NCBI GenBank assembly: GCA_023228425.1
Contig: JALOBE010000005.1
Span: 1 to 64,000 of the forward strand
DNA: 64,000 bases
From: Syntrophales bacterium
GTDB taxonomy: Bacteria; Desulfobacterota; Syntrophia; Syntrophales; UBA2210
Reading direction: 5' to 3'
Every line of letters starts with the position of its first letter. Positions within the stretch are counted from its first letter, which is position 1. The notes beneath the pieces were generated by a model, which searched no databases, had not been told where the DNA came from, and saw only the letters and a program-made list of their open reading frames with translations. The position numbers and the translations under genes were made by a program. This document shows positions 1 through 9,363 of the stretch, piece after piece.

Positions 1-236
1 TGGTTACGACATCTTTCGCCTACGCGGAGTATGTGGCGACGGCGGCTGCGGGCGGGACCTTTCCCTACTTCCAGCTGGGTTGCCTGGTGATGGGCGGTCT
101 GATCATCACCTCGCTCAAGCACAAATACTCCAGGATCTACATGACCGAGGCCGTGGGCAGTTTCGCCCTGTACGCGGTCCTGGTGGCACTCTTCACGGCA
201 CCCGTCGTGGACGTGCTGAAGACCCTGGTGAGCTGA
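1..236 (+). CDS. C-terminal end of a multi-pass membrane protein (partial, enters from left edge)
   Basis: The reading frame is open from the left window edge to the stop at 234-236, so this is the 3' end of a gene that starts outside the window. About 77 residues are visible. They hold two hydrophobic stretches, one around LGCLVMGGLIIT and one around FALYAVLVALFTAPVV, separated by a short basic loop (KHKYSR), as expected for an integral inner-membrane protein. I do not recognise the family from this fragment. The AtpZ-like gene follows 82 bases later on the same strand, so the two may share a transcript. Confidence 0.55.
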   Translation, partial: VTTSFAYAEYVATAAAGGTFPYFQLGCLVMGGLIITSLKHKYSRIYMTEAVGSFALYAVLVALFTAPVVDVLKTLVS

Positions 237-318
237 GACGAGTAAACTATTAATCTGACAATACATATTCGCAGGAGTCGACCCTTGAGTCGACTCCCGG
301 CGGGAAGGGAGGCGGGTC

Positions 319-564
319 ATGGTAGTTCACACCGACAGAAATGAAATGAACAGGCTAACCAGGAAATATGGAACGATTTTCACGATGAGCGTCTGGAGTT
401 TCGTGATCGTCATCGCGACGCTTCTCTTCTTCTTTGCGGGATACTGGATCGATGTGCGCCTGGACACAAAACCCACCTTCATGCTGGGATTGTTTGCTCT
501 TGCTCTTTTCATGACAGTAGGACGCTTCTACTGGGAAGCCTGGCATAAAAAAAATCTTCACTGA
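319..564 (+). CDS. AtpZ/AtpI-like small membrane protein
   Basis: An 81-residue protein with a basic N-terminus (NRLTRKYG) and two transmembrane segments (about residues 22-42 and 50-68). Its pattern, with GYWIDVRL between the helices, resembles the AtpZ/AtpI family of F-ATPase accessory proteins, which help assemble the c-ring or act in ion uptake. The start at 319 is preceded by a good Shine-Dalgarno sequence (GGGAGG, about 6 bases upstream). A family member would normally lead an atp operon, but no ATP synthase genes follow here. The next gene is convergent, so the function is uncertain. The family call is by resemblance only. Confidence 0.6.
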   Translation: MVVHTDRNEMNRLTRKYGTIFTMSVWSFVIVIATLLFFFAGYWIDVRLDTKPTFMLGLFALALFMTVGRFYWEAWHKKNLH

Positions 565-592
565 TTGAACATCACAGATGGTTAACACCAGA

Positions 593-624
593 ATCCCCTT
601 CTTCCGCAACCGGGAGAAGGGGAT
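593..624. terminator. Hairpin between convergent genes, likely bidirectional terminator
   Basis: A perfect 10-bp inverted repeat (ATCCCCTTCT / AGAAGGGGAT) extends to 13 pairs with one G-T wobble around the loop GCAACC. It lies in the 105-base gap between the AtpZ-like gene (+) and the UPF0182 gene (-), exactly where a shared terminator is expected. Neither side has a strong U-run, so it could also be only a 3'-end-stabilising stem. Confidence 0.5.
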
Positions 625-669
625 CGCTGTTTCAGTGTGAAACCCGACAGTGCCGGCCGTCACCGGTGA

Positions 670-3426
670 TCATGGGTTGTCAAACTTCAGGGCGTCCATG
701 TCGGCGAGTTTCTGCAGATCATCTCTGAGCTTCCGGATTTCTTCTCCATATTCAGCCCATCTGCCGTCCCGCAGGAGGTGCTGTGATCGTTCATAGCGTT
801 CGAGGGCACGGCGGGCGAGTTCCTGTACGGATGCTGTCGGAAGGTCCGCCGTCTTTTCACGGACCCTGTCGGGCAGGGCAGTGTCGGCGGGCGGAGCCGT
901 CGGAAAGGGGCGGTCGCTCAAAAGCCGTTCAAGGGCCTGTTGAAGACCCGCTTCCATGACAACCCGGGTCCCGTCGGAGGCCAGCACCCGCCGCAGTTCG
1001 GGAAGGCGGCCCTCAACAGCGCGCAAGAAGAGCGGCTTGATGTACAGAACGGAGTTTTCCACGGGTATGACAAGCTGGCTTCCCCGCAGGACCCGCGTTC
1101 CCGCCTGGTCCCAGAGGGCAAGCTGCTGGGCGATTTCGGCGGTCTGATCGATACGGGCTTCGATCTGCATGGGTCCGAAGACAAGTTCACCCCGGGGGAA
1201 TCTGAAGAGCAGGAGAGTCCCGTAGTTGTCGCCGTCCGAGCGGCCTGACAGCCAGGCGATCATGTTGTCCCGGTTCGAAGGTGTGAAAGGCATCATGAGC
1301 ATGAATTCTTCCGTCGTTTCATCGGGAAACCGCAGGATCGTGTAGTAGCTCTCCATGGTCTGGGCGGCGCCGAAAACGCGCTCACGGGGGAACTCCCACA
1401 TATCTTCGCGATTGTAGAACATAACGGGGTCCCGCATGTGGTAGACGCGGAACATGGACGCCTGGACATCGAACAGGTCCTGGGGATAGCGCACCTGGTC
1501 CCGCTGGCCCCGGGGCATCTGGTCTATGGGCCTGAACAGATCGGGGAATACCTTCTTGTAGGCCCGGATCATGGGATCCTTGTCCTCGTCGATCGTGTAA
1601 AAAACGGTTTCACCGTTGTAGGCGTCGATGACGACCTTTACGGAATTGCGGATATAATTCAGGTCTTGGGAATAGGGACGGGAATAGGGGTAGCGTGACG
1701 TGGTCGTGTAGGCGTCGTAGATCCAATACAGCCGACCGTCCACAACGGTGATGTAGGGGTCGTGGTCGAAGGAGAGGAAGGGTGCCAGAATCCGGACCCT
1801 CTGGTGTATATTGCGAAAGTAGACGATGTTGCTTTCGGGCAGAATGTATTCGGTAATGAGATAGTTGACGCTTCCGAAATAGACCGAGAAGATCAGTCGG
1901 CGGAAAAGCGAGCCCACGTTGACACCCGTCTCTTCCTGGTAGGTGGTGAAAACATTCTGCTCCCCGTAGGGGTAGTCAAATTCCTCCGTACCGGCCCGGA
2001 CAATGATGGTTTCGTCCGTCCGTTCGCCGAAGTATATCTCGGGCCGGTCAAGTTCGAGATCCACGGTAACCCGGGGAGGAATGTCGCGGATGAACAGTTC
2101 GGGAAGGCCCTCTTCGGTGAAAACGTTCACCGGGTTTGCCACGACGCCGTAGCCGTGGGTATAAACGAAGGTCTTGTTGACCCAGGTCTGGGAGTCCGGC
2201 GAAAGCCGCTTCTGGTCAAGTTCACGGGATGCCAGCATGATCTGCCGGTAGTCCCCATCGAAATTATACCGCGCTATGTCGATATCGTTAAAATCGTAAT
2301 AGGGTCGGATGGCCTGAATCTGGGTGTAGGTGTCGAGGAGGGGGCGGTAATCCCAGAGCGGTATGTTTTCGATGGTCAGACGGTTGTTCCTGAGATCGTC
2401 CACCCTGAGGGAGTAGTCCGCCGGATAGGGCTTTTCGATAATGTCATTCAGGCCATAGGCGCTTCGGGTGGATTGAATGTGATGGTCGAGATAGACCCGC
2501 TCCCGTTCCAGTTCGTTGGGATCGACGGAAAATCGTTGCACGAACATGGGCAGCGCTCCGCTGAAAACAATAACGGACAGGACGAGCAGACCCAGCGCGC
2601 CCAGTGAAGGGCGGAAGGATCGTTTTGCCAGACCAAAGAGGGAAAGGACGAATCCGATCACACAGATCACTATCAGCCCGTTGTAGACGGGTACGCGGAT
2701 TCGTTCATCCACATAGGTTATTCCGAAGACAACTCCCTCCGGTGAGAAGAGCAGACCGTACCGGCTCAACCAGTAATTGAATATCTGCATCAGGAAAAAC
2801 AGGGCCAGTAATAGTGCCCCGTGGGCCTTCACCACGGGGTGAACGTTTATGTTCGGGGGGATGATCGTGATGCTCCCCAGGATGAAGTAGGTCGCGGTCA
2901 CGGTAACCACGGTGATAAAAAAAACAGCCATGAGGAAATTGCGGATCATCTCGAGGAAAGGCAGGGAGAACAGATAAAAAGAAATATCCCGTTGAAAAAT
3001 CGGATCTCCCGTTCCAAAGGGTGTCCGCTCGAGGTACAGAAGTACGTCCATCCAGTGAGAGGCGGGGTAGGCGCTTACGAGCCAGGCGATAAGGATCAGG
3101 AATAAAGCGGAGCCATACCGGATTGCTTTCATGGAAAGGGCAACCTGCCCGAGGTCCAGGAAACGGCCTCGGGACGGGGCAAGCCGCCAGACTGCCGCAA
3201 GGTTGAGCCCTACGAACGCGAAGACCACCAGGAAAAACAAGCCGTGAATGACATATTCCGTCAGGAAGTAGGTCCAGAAAACAGAAGAAAAGCCCAGGGA
3301 GTCAAAAAAATAGAAGTGTGCGGAGGCTTCGATAATGGTGTCGAAAAAAGATGAAAGGACGACCAGTACCAGAAACCCGATACCAAAATATTTCATTGTT
3401 CGCGGCATTTGCCAGATACTCCTCAT
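670..3426 (-). CDS. UPF0182 family membrane protein
   Basis: A 918-residue protein of the UPF0182 family (COG1615), whose function is not established. The N-terminal third has about seven hydrophobic helices (first at residues 12-32, last around 290-310). A long soluble region follows, starting near PMFVQRFSVDPNELERERVYLDHHIQ, which is a recognisable family segment with the typical ENIPLWDYRPLLDTYTQIQAIRPYYDF continuation. The C-terminal tail (about 840-918) is charged and probably helical. The length matches the family. The gene stands alone, convergent with the AtpZ-like gene, and has a near-consensus sigma-70 promoter just upstream. Confidence 0.9.
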   Translation of the reverse strand: MRSIWQMPRTMKYFGIGFLVLVVLSSFFDTIIEASAHFYFFDSLGFSSVFWTYFLTEYVIHGLFFLVVFAFVGLNLAAVWRLAPSRGRFLDLGQVALSMKAIRYGSALFLILIAWLVSAYPASHWMDVLLYLERTPFGTGDPIFQRDISFYLFSLPFLEMIRNFLMAVFFITVVTVTATYFILGSITIIPPNINVHPVVKAHGALLLALFFLMQIFNYWLSRYGLLFSPEGVVFGITYVDERIRVPVYNGLIVICVIGFVLSLFGLAKRSFRPSLGALGLLVLSVIVFSGALPMFVQRFSVDPNELERERVYLDHHIQSTRSAYGLNDIIEKPYPADYSLRVDDLRNNRLTIENIPLWDYRPLLDTYTQIQAIRPYYDFNDIDIARYNFDGDYRQIMLASRELDQKRLSPDSQTWVNKTFVYTHGYGVVANPVNVFTEEGLPELFIRDIPPRVTVDLELDRPEIYFGERTDETIIVRAGTEEFDYPYGEQNVFTTYQEETGVNVGSLFRRLIFSVYFGSVNYLITEYILPESNIVYFRNIHQRVRILAPFLSFDHDPYITVVDGRLYWIYDAYTTTSRYPYSRPYSQDLNYIRNSVKVVIDAYNGETVFYTIDEDKDPMIRAYKKVFPDLFRPIDQMPRGQRDQVRYPQDLFDVQASMFRVYHMRDPVMFYNREDMWEFPRERVFGAAQTMESYYTILRFPDETTEEFMLMMPFTPSNRDNMIAWLSGRSDGDNYGTLLLFRFPRGELVFGPMQIEARIDQTAEIAQQLALWDQAGTRVLRGSQLVIPVENSVLYIKPLFLRAVEGRLPELRRVLASDGTRVVMEAGLQQALERLLSDRPFPTAPPADTALPDRVREKTADLPTASVQELARRALERYERSQHLLRDGRWAEYGEEIRKLRDDLQKLADMDALKFDNP

Positions 3427-3459
3427 CGTGGTCTATTTGTATAAAAACAACGTAGAAGG

Positions 3460-3488
3460 ACTATAGGGAAACCGCCGTTCCCTGTCAA
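3460..3488 (-). promoter_or_regulatory. Sigma-70 promoter of the UPF0182 gene
   Basis: Reading the minus strand, a perfect -35 TTGACA (3488-3483) is separated by 17 bases from a -10 TATAGT (3465-3460). Transcription would start near 3453, about 27 bases before the ATG at 3426. This is among the best matches to consensus in the window. Confidence 0.75.
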
Positions 3489-3583
3489 GATTTCTACAAA
3501 AAAAGCGTACCGGGCGATTTATGCTTGATCGGAACGGCGACTTGGGGCATACAAACCCCTGATTGTCTTGATAAGGAGGCCGC

Positions 3584-4510
3584 ATGCTTTCGTTTCTCCC
3601 GCCCACCATACTGGGCATAACCTGCATACTGCTCGTGGTGATCAACACGATCATATGGACCATTCCCGTTCATATTTTTGCCCTTACGAAGCTGCTCGTT
3701 CCCCACAAGGGCTTCCAGGCGCGCAACGCCCGCTGTGTGATGGCAGTGGTCAGGGGATGGTTCGGGGGCATTATGTTTGCCCTGAAACTTGCCCTGAACA
3801 TAGATTGGGATATCAAGGGCGTGGAGGGGCTGCAAAACAAGGAGTGGTACTTTGTCAACAGCAACCACCAGTCGTGGACGGATATCGTGGTGCTTCTGCG
3901 GGCTTTCGGCAACACAATAGCTTTCCCGAAGTTCTTTCTCAAGAAGGAACTCGCCTGGATCCCCATTCTCGGAAGCGCCTGGTGGGCTCTTGATTATCCT
4001 TTCATGAAACGCTATTCCAAGGCATACCTCGACAGGCATCCGGAAATGCGGGGCAAGGACCTGGAAACCACGCGGGCCATGTGCGAGCGATATAAACACA
4101 CGCCGGTGTCGATCCTGAATTTCATCGAGGGGACCCGTTTTTCACCGGAAAAACATGCAAAACAGAATTCCCCCTACCGGCATCTTCTTAATCCCAAAGC
4201 CGGCGGCTTTGCTTTCGTCCTGGGTGCGATGGACGGAAAGATACACAAACTTCTCGATGTAACGATCATTTATCCGGACGGCCCGATCAAGTTCTGGGAT
4301 TTTCTGTGCGGCCGCGTGTCCCGGGTCGTTGTCCGGGTCAAGGAAAGCCTGATTCCCGAGGAATTCCTGAAGGGTGATTATTTGAACGACCGTCAGTACC
4401 GGGAGCGTTTCCAGACCTGGGTGCGGGATCTCTGGCAGAAAAAGGATGAATACATAGATGAACTCATTGCTGAGGCCGGGTCTCACTCGGAGGCGCGGGC
4501 CGTGAGGTGA
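3584..4510 (+). CDS. 1-acyl-sn-glycerol-3-phosphate acyltransferase-like protein (PlsC superfamily, YihG-like)
   Basis: A 308-residue acyltransferase. It has an N-terminal membrane helix (residues 5-30) and the LPLAT catalytic motif H-x4-D in NSNHQSWTD (about residues 90-98). The substrate-binding block FIEGTRFSPEK (about 178-188) is the variant typical of YihG-type enzymes (FVEGTRF). Members transfer acyl chains to lysophospholipids at the inner membrane. The start at 3584 has a strong AAGGAGG sequence 5-6 bases upstream. The aminotransferase follows after about 70 bases. Substrate cannot be read from sequence. Confidence 0.85.
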   Translation: MLSFLPPTILGITCILLVVINTIIWTIPVHIFALTKLLVPHKGFQARNARCVMAVVRGWFGGIMFALKLALNIDWDIKGVEGLQNKEWYFVNSNHQSWTDIVVLLRAFGNTIAFPKFFLKKELAWIPILGSAWWALDYPFMKRYSKAYLDRHPEMRGKDLETTRAMCERYKHTPVSILNFIEGTRFSPEKHAKQNSPYRHLLNPKAGGFAFVLGAMDGKIHKLLDVTIIYPDGPIKFWDFLCGRVSRVVVRVKESLIPEEFLKGDYLNDRQYRERFQTWVRDLWQKKDEYIDELIAEAGSHSEARAVR

Positions 4511-4583
4511 GAGAGGCGACAGGAACGGACGGAACAAAGCGGCCCGAAGACCGGTGACAGACCCCCCCCCAAGGAGCGATGCC

Positions 4584-5774
4584 GTGGCTATAGCACAAAA
4601 AATAGACACATTCATGGAACAATCATCGTGGATTCGCAGGATGTTTGAAGAGGGACAGAAGCTGAAAAAGGAATTCGGCAGTGAGTCGGTCTATGATTTC
4701 AGTCTCGGAAACCCGAATCTGGCACCGCCGGAGGAATTTGTCAGCCTCATGAAGAAAACCGCCGCCGAGGAGCAGGTCGGTGTCCATGGCTACATGTCCA
4801 ACGTGGGCTTCGAAGAAACCAGAAGTGCCGTTGCTTCCCACATCACCGAAACGCAGGGCATACAGATTTTTTCGGATCAGGTGGTCATGACCTGCGGTGC
4901 GGCGGGAGGTCTGAATGTGGTTTTCAAGACACTGCTTGACCCTGGTGACGAGGTGATCATACCCGTTCCCTGTTTCATGGAATACCGCTTTTACGTAGAC
5001 AACGCAGGCGGTACAGTGCGGTTCGTTCCGACCGGTCCCGACTTTTCCCTCGATCTGGAAGCGATCGAAAGGGCCATCAACCATCGGACAAAAGCCATCC
5101 TGATCAATTCTCCCAACAACCCCACGGGGAAGGTGTACAACGACGACACCATCGAAGAGCTGGCCGTGCTTCTGGAGCGTAAGGCGAGCGAACTTAACCG
5201 GGAGCTGTACCTGTTGTCTGATGAGCCTTACCGTGACATTGTCTATGACGGGGCCGCTGTACCGGGCATACTCGCGTCTTACCGGAACAGCATTATGGCC
5301 ATGTCCTGGTCGAAGAGCCTTTCTATCCCGGGGGAGCGCATCGGCTATCTTGCCGTCAATCCCGGTATCTCGGACTGTGAAAAGCTCCTGAAAGGCCTTT
5401 CGCTGGTAACGAGGATTCTGGGTTTTGTCAACGCGCCCGCCTTCATGCAGCGGGTGGTAGCACGCCTGCAGGGGGTCAGCGTCCCCGTGGAAGAGTACCG
5501 GCGCAAACGGGATCTCCTCTGTGACGGTCTTGCCCGCGCAGGGTACGAGGTGGTGAAACCCGAGGGGGCTTTCTACCTTTTCATGAAAAGCCCCCTGGAA
5601 GACGACGTGGGATTCGTAAAGGCCCTTCAGCAGAAAAAAATCCTCGTCGTACCCGGAAGCGGGTTCGGCGGACCGGGCCATATCCGCATAGCCTACTGTG
5701 TTGACGATGCCACAATTGCCGACGCCATGGCAGGCTTCGGGGAGGTCCTGCAGGGCATCAAAAGCGCGTCGTGA
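4584..5774 (+). CDS. PLP-dependent aminotransferase, class I/II
   Basis: A fold-type I aminotransferase of the aspartate-aminotransferase-like group (COG0436). The PLP lysine lies in SWSKSLSIPGERIGY; the family motif SPNNPTGKVY and the aspartate in LLSDEPYRDIVYDG are present, as is the C-terminal substrate arginine segment GGPGHIRIAYC. I place the start at GTG 4584 because AAGGAG (4571-4576) lies 7 bases before it. An upstream in-frame GTG at 4554 has no ribosome site and lies before a run of ten C. Amino-acid specificity is not evident. The small cupin gene follows closely. Confidence 0.88.
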   Translation: MAIAQKIDTFMEQSSWIRRMFEEGQKLKKEFGSESVYDFSLGNPNLAPPEEFVSLMKKTAAEEQVGVHGYMSNVGFEETRSAVASHITETQGIQIFSDQVVMTCGAAGGLNVVFKTLLDPGDEVIIPVPCFMEYRFYVDNAGGTVRFVPTGPDFSLDLEAIERAINHRTKAILINSPNNPTGKVYNDDTIEELAVLLERKASELNRELYLLSDEPYRDIVYDGAAVPGILASYRNSIMAMSWSKSLSIPGERIGYLAVNPGISDCEKLLKGLSLVTRILGFVNAPAFMQRVVARLQGVSVPVEEYRRKRDLLCDGLARAGYEVVKPEGAFYLFMKSPLEDDVGFVKALQQKKILVVPGSGFGGPGHIRIAYCVDDATIADAMAGFGEVLQGIKSAS

Positions 5775-5798
5775 GGGACCCGCGGGAGATCTCGACTC

Positions 5799-6140
5799 AT
5801 GGAGCAGGAAGACCGGCCCTGGGGATTCTACCGGATTCTGGCAGAAGCGAGGGACCACAAGATAAAGCGCATTGTCGTCCATGCCGGCCGGCGTACGAGT
5901 CTGCAGCGACACAGGCTTCGAGACGAACACTGGCACGTGATCGACGGCGAGGGGCGGGTTACCCTGGGCGAACGCTTGATCAGTCTGAGGCAGGGAAAGA
6001 GTGTGGATATTCGCCGGAATGAACTCCACCGGATCGAAAACACAGGCCCCTGCGATCTGGTCCTCATCGAAATACAGACGGGTGCCTACTTCGGTGAAGA
6101 CGACATTGAACGTCTTTCCGATGATTACGGACGGGCCTGA
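5799..6140 (+). CDS. Cupin-domain protein, like the C-terminal domain of type II phosphomannose isomerase
   Basis: A 113-residue single-domain cupin. The opening RPWGFYRIL, the metal-binding motif around SLQRHRLRDEHWHVIDGEGRVTLG and the second motif NELHRIENTGPCDLVLIEIQTG match the isomerase domain at the end of ManC/AlgA bifunctional enzymes. Here that domain stands alone, without the nucleotidyltransferase. It could isomerise mannose-6-phosphate/fructose-6-phosphate or be a sugar-binding cupin. It starts 25 bases after the aminotransferase stop on the same strand. Confidence 0.75.
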   Translation: MEQEDRPWGFYRILAEARDHKIKRIVVHAGRRTSLQRHRLRDEHWHVIDGEGRVTLGERLISLRQGKSVDIRRNELHRIENTGPCDLVLIEIQTGAYFGEDDIERLSDDYGRA

Positions 6141-6156
6141 GAGGCACATCCCCCCT

Positions 6157-7017
6157 TCAGAAGCGCATCATCACCACCGCAATGATCGTAAGAACGAGGG
6201 CGAGTCCCCTGGCGGCATCGATCTTCTCACCGTAGACAATGAGGGAAAGTAGCACGGCGACAACGAAGGAAAGGCCGGTAACAGGTATGATTAGGGCGAG
6301 AGGACCACGGGCCAGGGCCTGGAGCAGGAAGTAGAAGCCCCCGAAATTGACAAGACCGATGGCCGGACCGATGAGAAAGGCCTTTTTTGACGCCTCACCC
6401 CGGCGAGGCGTTCCACCTCTCCTGAGCAGGGCTATGGCGAAAAGGGTTCCCAGAAAATAGGAAAGAGCCATAAAGGCGGGCTTGTTTACGGTGTGGGCGG
6501 CATGGGCGCTGGAAACGGCGGCAACGGCACCGGCACAGAGGGCCGTCATGGCGTAAAGAACTCCCCGTACGGCATTTCCCCGCGACTCTCCCGCCGACGC
6601 GGGTGAACGGGCCAGAATAATGATAACCGCCAGGGCTGTGACGATTCCCGCTTTCTGCCAGGGAGACGGTTGATCCCCGAAAACGAACATACCGTAGAGT
6701 ACCACCGGGACGATGTTCAGGCGGACCAGCGGCATGACAACGGAGGCGGGAAGATGTTTGAGCGATTCAATAGTAAGGACTGTCCCCGCGAAGAACGAGA
6801 GACTGTTTACCAGTGCGATAAAAGAAAGCCGGGGTACGTTTTCTATTCCTTCCCCCCGGGCGAAGAAAAGGAGGAGACTGAGGCAGGTTACAGTCCCCAT
6901 GAAGGTGAAGGTGGTCACGGCGGTGCTGCAGTTCTCTTCGGCCGATACCTTATAGAGAAAGCGCTGGATTCCGAAAAGCACGAGTGCCGCCAGGGTAAAA
7001 ACATACCAGTTGTTCAT
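6157..7017 (-). CDS. EamA-family (DMT) transporter
   Basis: A 286-residue protein with ten predicted transmembrane helices arranged as two EamA repeats (about 1-135 and 145-286). Short basic loops and the end motif YGEKIDAARGLALVLTIIAVVMM are typical. Members export or import small metabolites; the substrate is unknown. The open frame extends to 7098, but that extension would overlap the acylphosphatase gene and lacks the hydrophobic start. I therefore choose the ATG at 7017 (MNNWYVFTLAALVLFG), which begins directly with helix 1. Confidence 0.82.
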   Translation of the reverse strand: MNNWYVFTLAALVLFGIQRFLYKVSAEENCSTAVTTFTFMGTVTCLSLLLFFARGEGIENVPRLSFIALVNSLSFFAGTVLTIESLKHLPASVVMPLVRLNIVPVVLYGMFVFGDQPSPWQKAGIVTALAVIIILARSPASAGESRGNAVRGVLYAMTALCAGAVAAVSSAHAAHTVNKPAFMALSYFLGTLFAIALLRRGGTPRRGEASKKAFLIGPAIGLVNFGGFYFLLQALARGPLALIIPVTGLSFVVAVLLSLIVYGEKIDAARGLALVLTIIAVVMMRF

Positions 7018-7045
7018 TGTCTTTCGCCACAACCACCCGGCATGG

Positions 7046-7336
7046 CTAGCGTATGTGGAATGCCGGAAGAGCTTCCCCCGGTCGCTCCTCCATGACATCG
7101 ACCTGTAACACCCGGGCGAATCGGGGTCCCCGACGGCACCAGGCGACGAATTCGTTTACGGCCCGGTTTTCTCCCTCCGCCAGCACCTCAACCCGTCCGT
7201 CAGGGAGATTTCTGACCCAGCCGCCGATGGAGCGGCGTCGCGCCTCCTCCAGGGTGTGGGCTCGAAAAAAAACACCCTGCACCCTGCCGCTGACGAGAAT
7301 CCGCACGCGTCGTTGTGGTTCACTGCCGTCATTCAT
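7046..7336 (-). CDS. acyP: Acylphosphatase
   Basis: A 96-residue enzyme that hydrolyses acyl phosphates such as acetyl- or carbamoyl-phosphate. The phosphate-binding loop GRVQGVFFR carries the catalytic arginine, and GWVRNLPDGRVEV carries the catalytic asparagine. The length is typical of the family. Its start overlaps the stop of ligA by four bases (7333-7336), so translation is probably coupled to the ligase. Confidence 0.9.
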   Translation of the reverse strand: MNDGSEPQRRVRILVSGRVQGVFFRAHTLEEARRRSIGGWVRNLPDGRVEVLAEGENRAVNEFVAWCRRGPRFARVLQVDVMEERPGEALPAFHIR

Positions 7337-9363
7337 GGTTTGTTCCGGTTCAGAAGATCCAGCAGATCCTGTTCAGAAAGAATGGTTGTTCCCATCGCCT
7401 GTGCTTTCCGGAGTTTTGATCCCGGTTCTTTTCCCACCACCAGGTAATCCGTCGTCTTCGAAAGGGACAATGACACGGAAGCGCCCCGATCCTCAAGCAG
7501 TCGTTTTGCCTCGCTGCGACTGTAGCGGTCAAGCGTTCCTGTGAGAACAAAGGTCATGCCCACCAGTGGTGCCGTCGCGGCCGGTCCGGTGTCTTCCTTC
7601 CGGGGGCTGACGCCCGCGGCCAGGAGGCGCTCTACGCCGGTTCTGTTGGCCTCTTCCGAAAAGAACCCGACAAGGCTTTCCGCCACGATGGAGCCGATAC
7701 CTTTTATGTCTGTCAACTCTTCGAGTGTCATGTGTCCAAGCTCCCACACGCCACCTGCACGATCGGCCAGGATTTTTGCCGTGTCCTCCCCCACGTGACG
7801 GATGCCCAGGGCATAGATGAATTTTCCCAGGGGAGGGTTCTTGGATGCCTCGATGGCAGCCACGACATTATCGGCTGATTTTTCGCCCATGCGTTCGAGG
7901 CCGGCCAGATCGTTCCGTTTCAGGGAGTAAAGATCGGCCGGAGCACGGACCAGGTCGCGGTCCAGAAGCTGGTGAACCAGCTTTTCACCGAGCCCGTCGA
8001 TATCCATACCCTTTCGGGATACGAAATGGATGAGGCGCTCCCGCACCTGGGCGGGGCACTCCATGTTGAGGCATCGATGGGCCGCCTCACCCTCGCTCTG
8101 GTGGATTCTTGAACCGCAGGAAGGACAGGCTGCGGGCATGACAAAGGGGATTTCGGTGCCGGTCCGTCGTGAGAGGACCACCTTTACCACCTGGGGGATC
8201 ACGTCACCCGCCCGCTGAATAATGACGGTATCTCCCACGCGGATGTCCTTGCGTTCGATTTCCGCCTGATTGTGGAGTGTGGCGTGGCTGATGGTCACAC
8301 CGCCCACAGAGACAGGTTTCATCTGTGCCACCGGCGTGAGAACGCCCGTCCGGCCGACTTGAACATTGATGGATTCGATGACCGTTGTGGCCTGAACCGG
8401 GGCGAACTTGCAGGCCGTCGCCCATCGGGGACTCCGGGAAACGGCACCGAGCCGCTGTTGCTGGGCCCGGGAGTCCACCTTGATAACCATGCCGTCTGTC
8501 TCATAGGGCAGTTCCCGTCGTCGTTCTTCAAGTTCGCGGTACCAGGCGATACACTCGTCAATCGTGGCCGCCTGCCTGACCAGGGGGTTAACGGGAAACC
8601 CCCAGGTTCCAAGTGTCTGCAGGATGCTCCATTGGCTTTCAAAACCGGGGCCTTCCGCTCCGACTGCAGAGTAGCAGTAAATGGCCAGGGGACGACGGGC
8701 CGATACGCGGGGGTCGAGCTGACGGAGTGACCCCGCCGCGGCGTTCCGCGGGTTTGCGAAGAGGGGTTTCCCGGCTTCGGCCTGTTGTCTGTTGAGGTTC
8801 CTGAAAGATTCTATGTCCAGGAATACCTCACCGCGAACTTCGATGAATTCAGGACCCGAAGAGCCCCTGCGCAGTGGAATGGAGGAGGGAACGGATGAAA
8901 TGGTCCGTACGTTCCGGGAAATGTCTTCCCCCCTGTAGCCGTCACCCCGGGTCAGTCCCCTCAGGAAGCTCCCATTCTCGTAAATGAGGTTTACCGCGAC
9001 GCCGTCGAGCTTTGGCTCCACCACAAAGGCCGGCTCTTCATCGGGACCGAGAAGTGATGTGACTCTCCTGTTGAACTCACGTATGTCCTGTTCCGTCAGG
9101 GCGTTGGAAAGACTCAGCATGGGTGTGAGGTGGGGATGGGTGTCGAAGGTTGGAAGCGGTTCCGCGCCCACTCGCCGGGTCGGCGAATCGACAGCGGCAC
9201 TATCCTCGGCCCAGCGGTTTTCCAGGTTCTCGAGTTCCGCCATGAGCCCGTCGTATTCGGCGTCGGATATTTCCGGATCATCGAGCTGGTAGTAGCGACG
9301 GTTGTGGTGCTCTATCAGCTTTTTCAGTTCTTCGATGCGATCGAGGGCTGCCCTTCGGTCCAT
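7333..9363 (-). CDS. ligA: NAD-dependent DNA ligase LigA
   Basis: A full-length (676-residue) bacterial replicative DNA ligase. Domains in order: N-terminal Ia domain for NAD binding (HHNRRYYQLDDPEISDAEYD); adenylation domain with the lysine in VEPKLDGVAV (about 116); OB fold; a four-cysteine zinc finger (CPSC...CLNMECPAQ, about 410-435); helix-hairpin-helix repeats (GLERMGEKSADNV, IKGIGSIVAESL); and a C-terminal BRCT domain (TGTLDRYSRSEAKRLLEDRGA). It lies directly after a 90-residue ORF and overlaps the acylphosphatase gene, forming a three-gene minus-strand operon. Confidence 0.97.
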   Translation of the reverse strand: MDRRAALDRIEELKKLIEHHNRRYYQLDDPEISDAEYDGLMAELENLENRWAEDSAAVDSPTRRVGAEPLPTFDTHPHLTPMLSLSNALTEQDIREFNRRVTSLLGPDEEPAFVVEPKLDGVAVNLIYENGSFLRGLTRGDGYRGEDISRNVRTISSVPSSIPLRRGSSGPEFIEVRGEVFLDIESFRNLNRQQAEAGKPLFANPRNAAAGSLRQLDPRVSARRPLAIYCYSAVGAEGPGFESQWSILQTLGTWGFPVNPLVRQAATIDECIAWYRELEERRRELPYETDGMVIKVDSRAQQQRLGAVSRSPRWATACKFAPVQATTVIESINVQVGRTGVLTPVAQMKPVSVGGVTISHATLHNQAEIERKDIRVGDTVIIQRAGDVIPQVVKVVLSRRTGTEIPFVMPAACPSCGSRIHQSEGEAAHRCLNMECPAQVRERLIHFVSRKGMDIDGLGEKLVHQLLDRDLVRAPADLYSLKRNDLAGLERMGEKSADNVVAAIEASKNPPLGKFIYALGIRHVGEDTAKILADRAGGVWELGHMTLEELTDIKGIGSIVAESLVGFFSEEANRTGVERLLAAGVSPRKEDTGPAATAPLVGMTFVLTGTLDRYSRSEAKRLLEDRGASVSLSLSKTTDYLVVGKEPGSKLRKAQAMGTTILSEQDLLDLLNRNKP

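Noticed and set aside
1762..2607. 281-codon plus-strand ORF inside UPF0182
   Set aside because: Antisense shadow within a conserved family gene.
4623..6149. Long minus-strand ORF (508 codons) opposite the aminotransferase and cupin genes
   Set aside because: It is antisense to two well-supported genes, shows no recognisable motif, and its residue usage looks like a GC-rich shadow.
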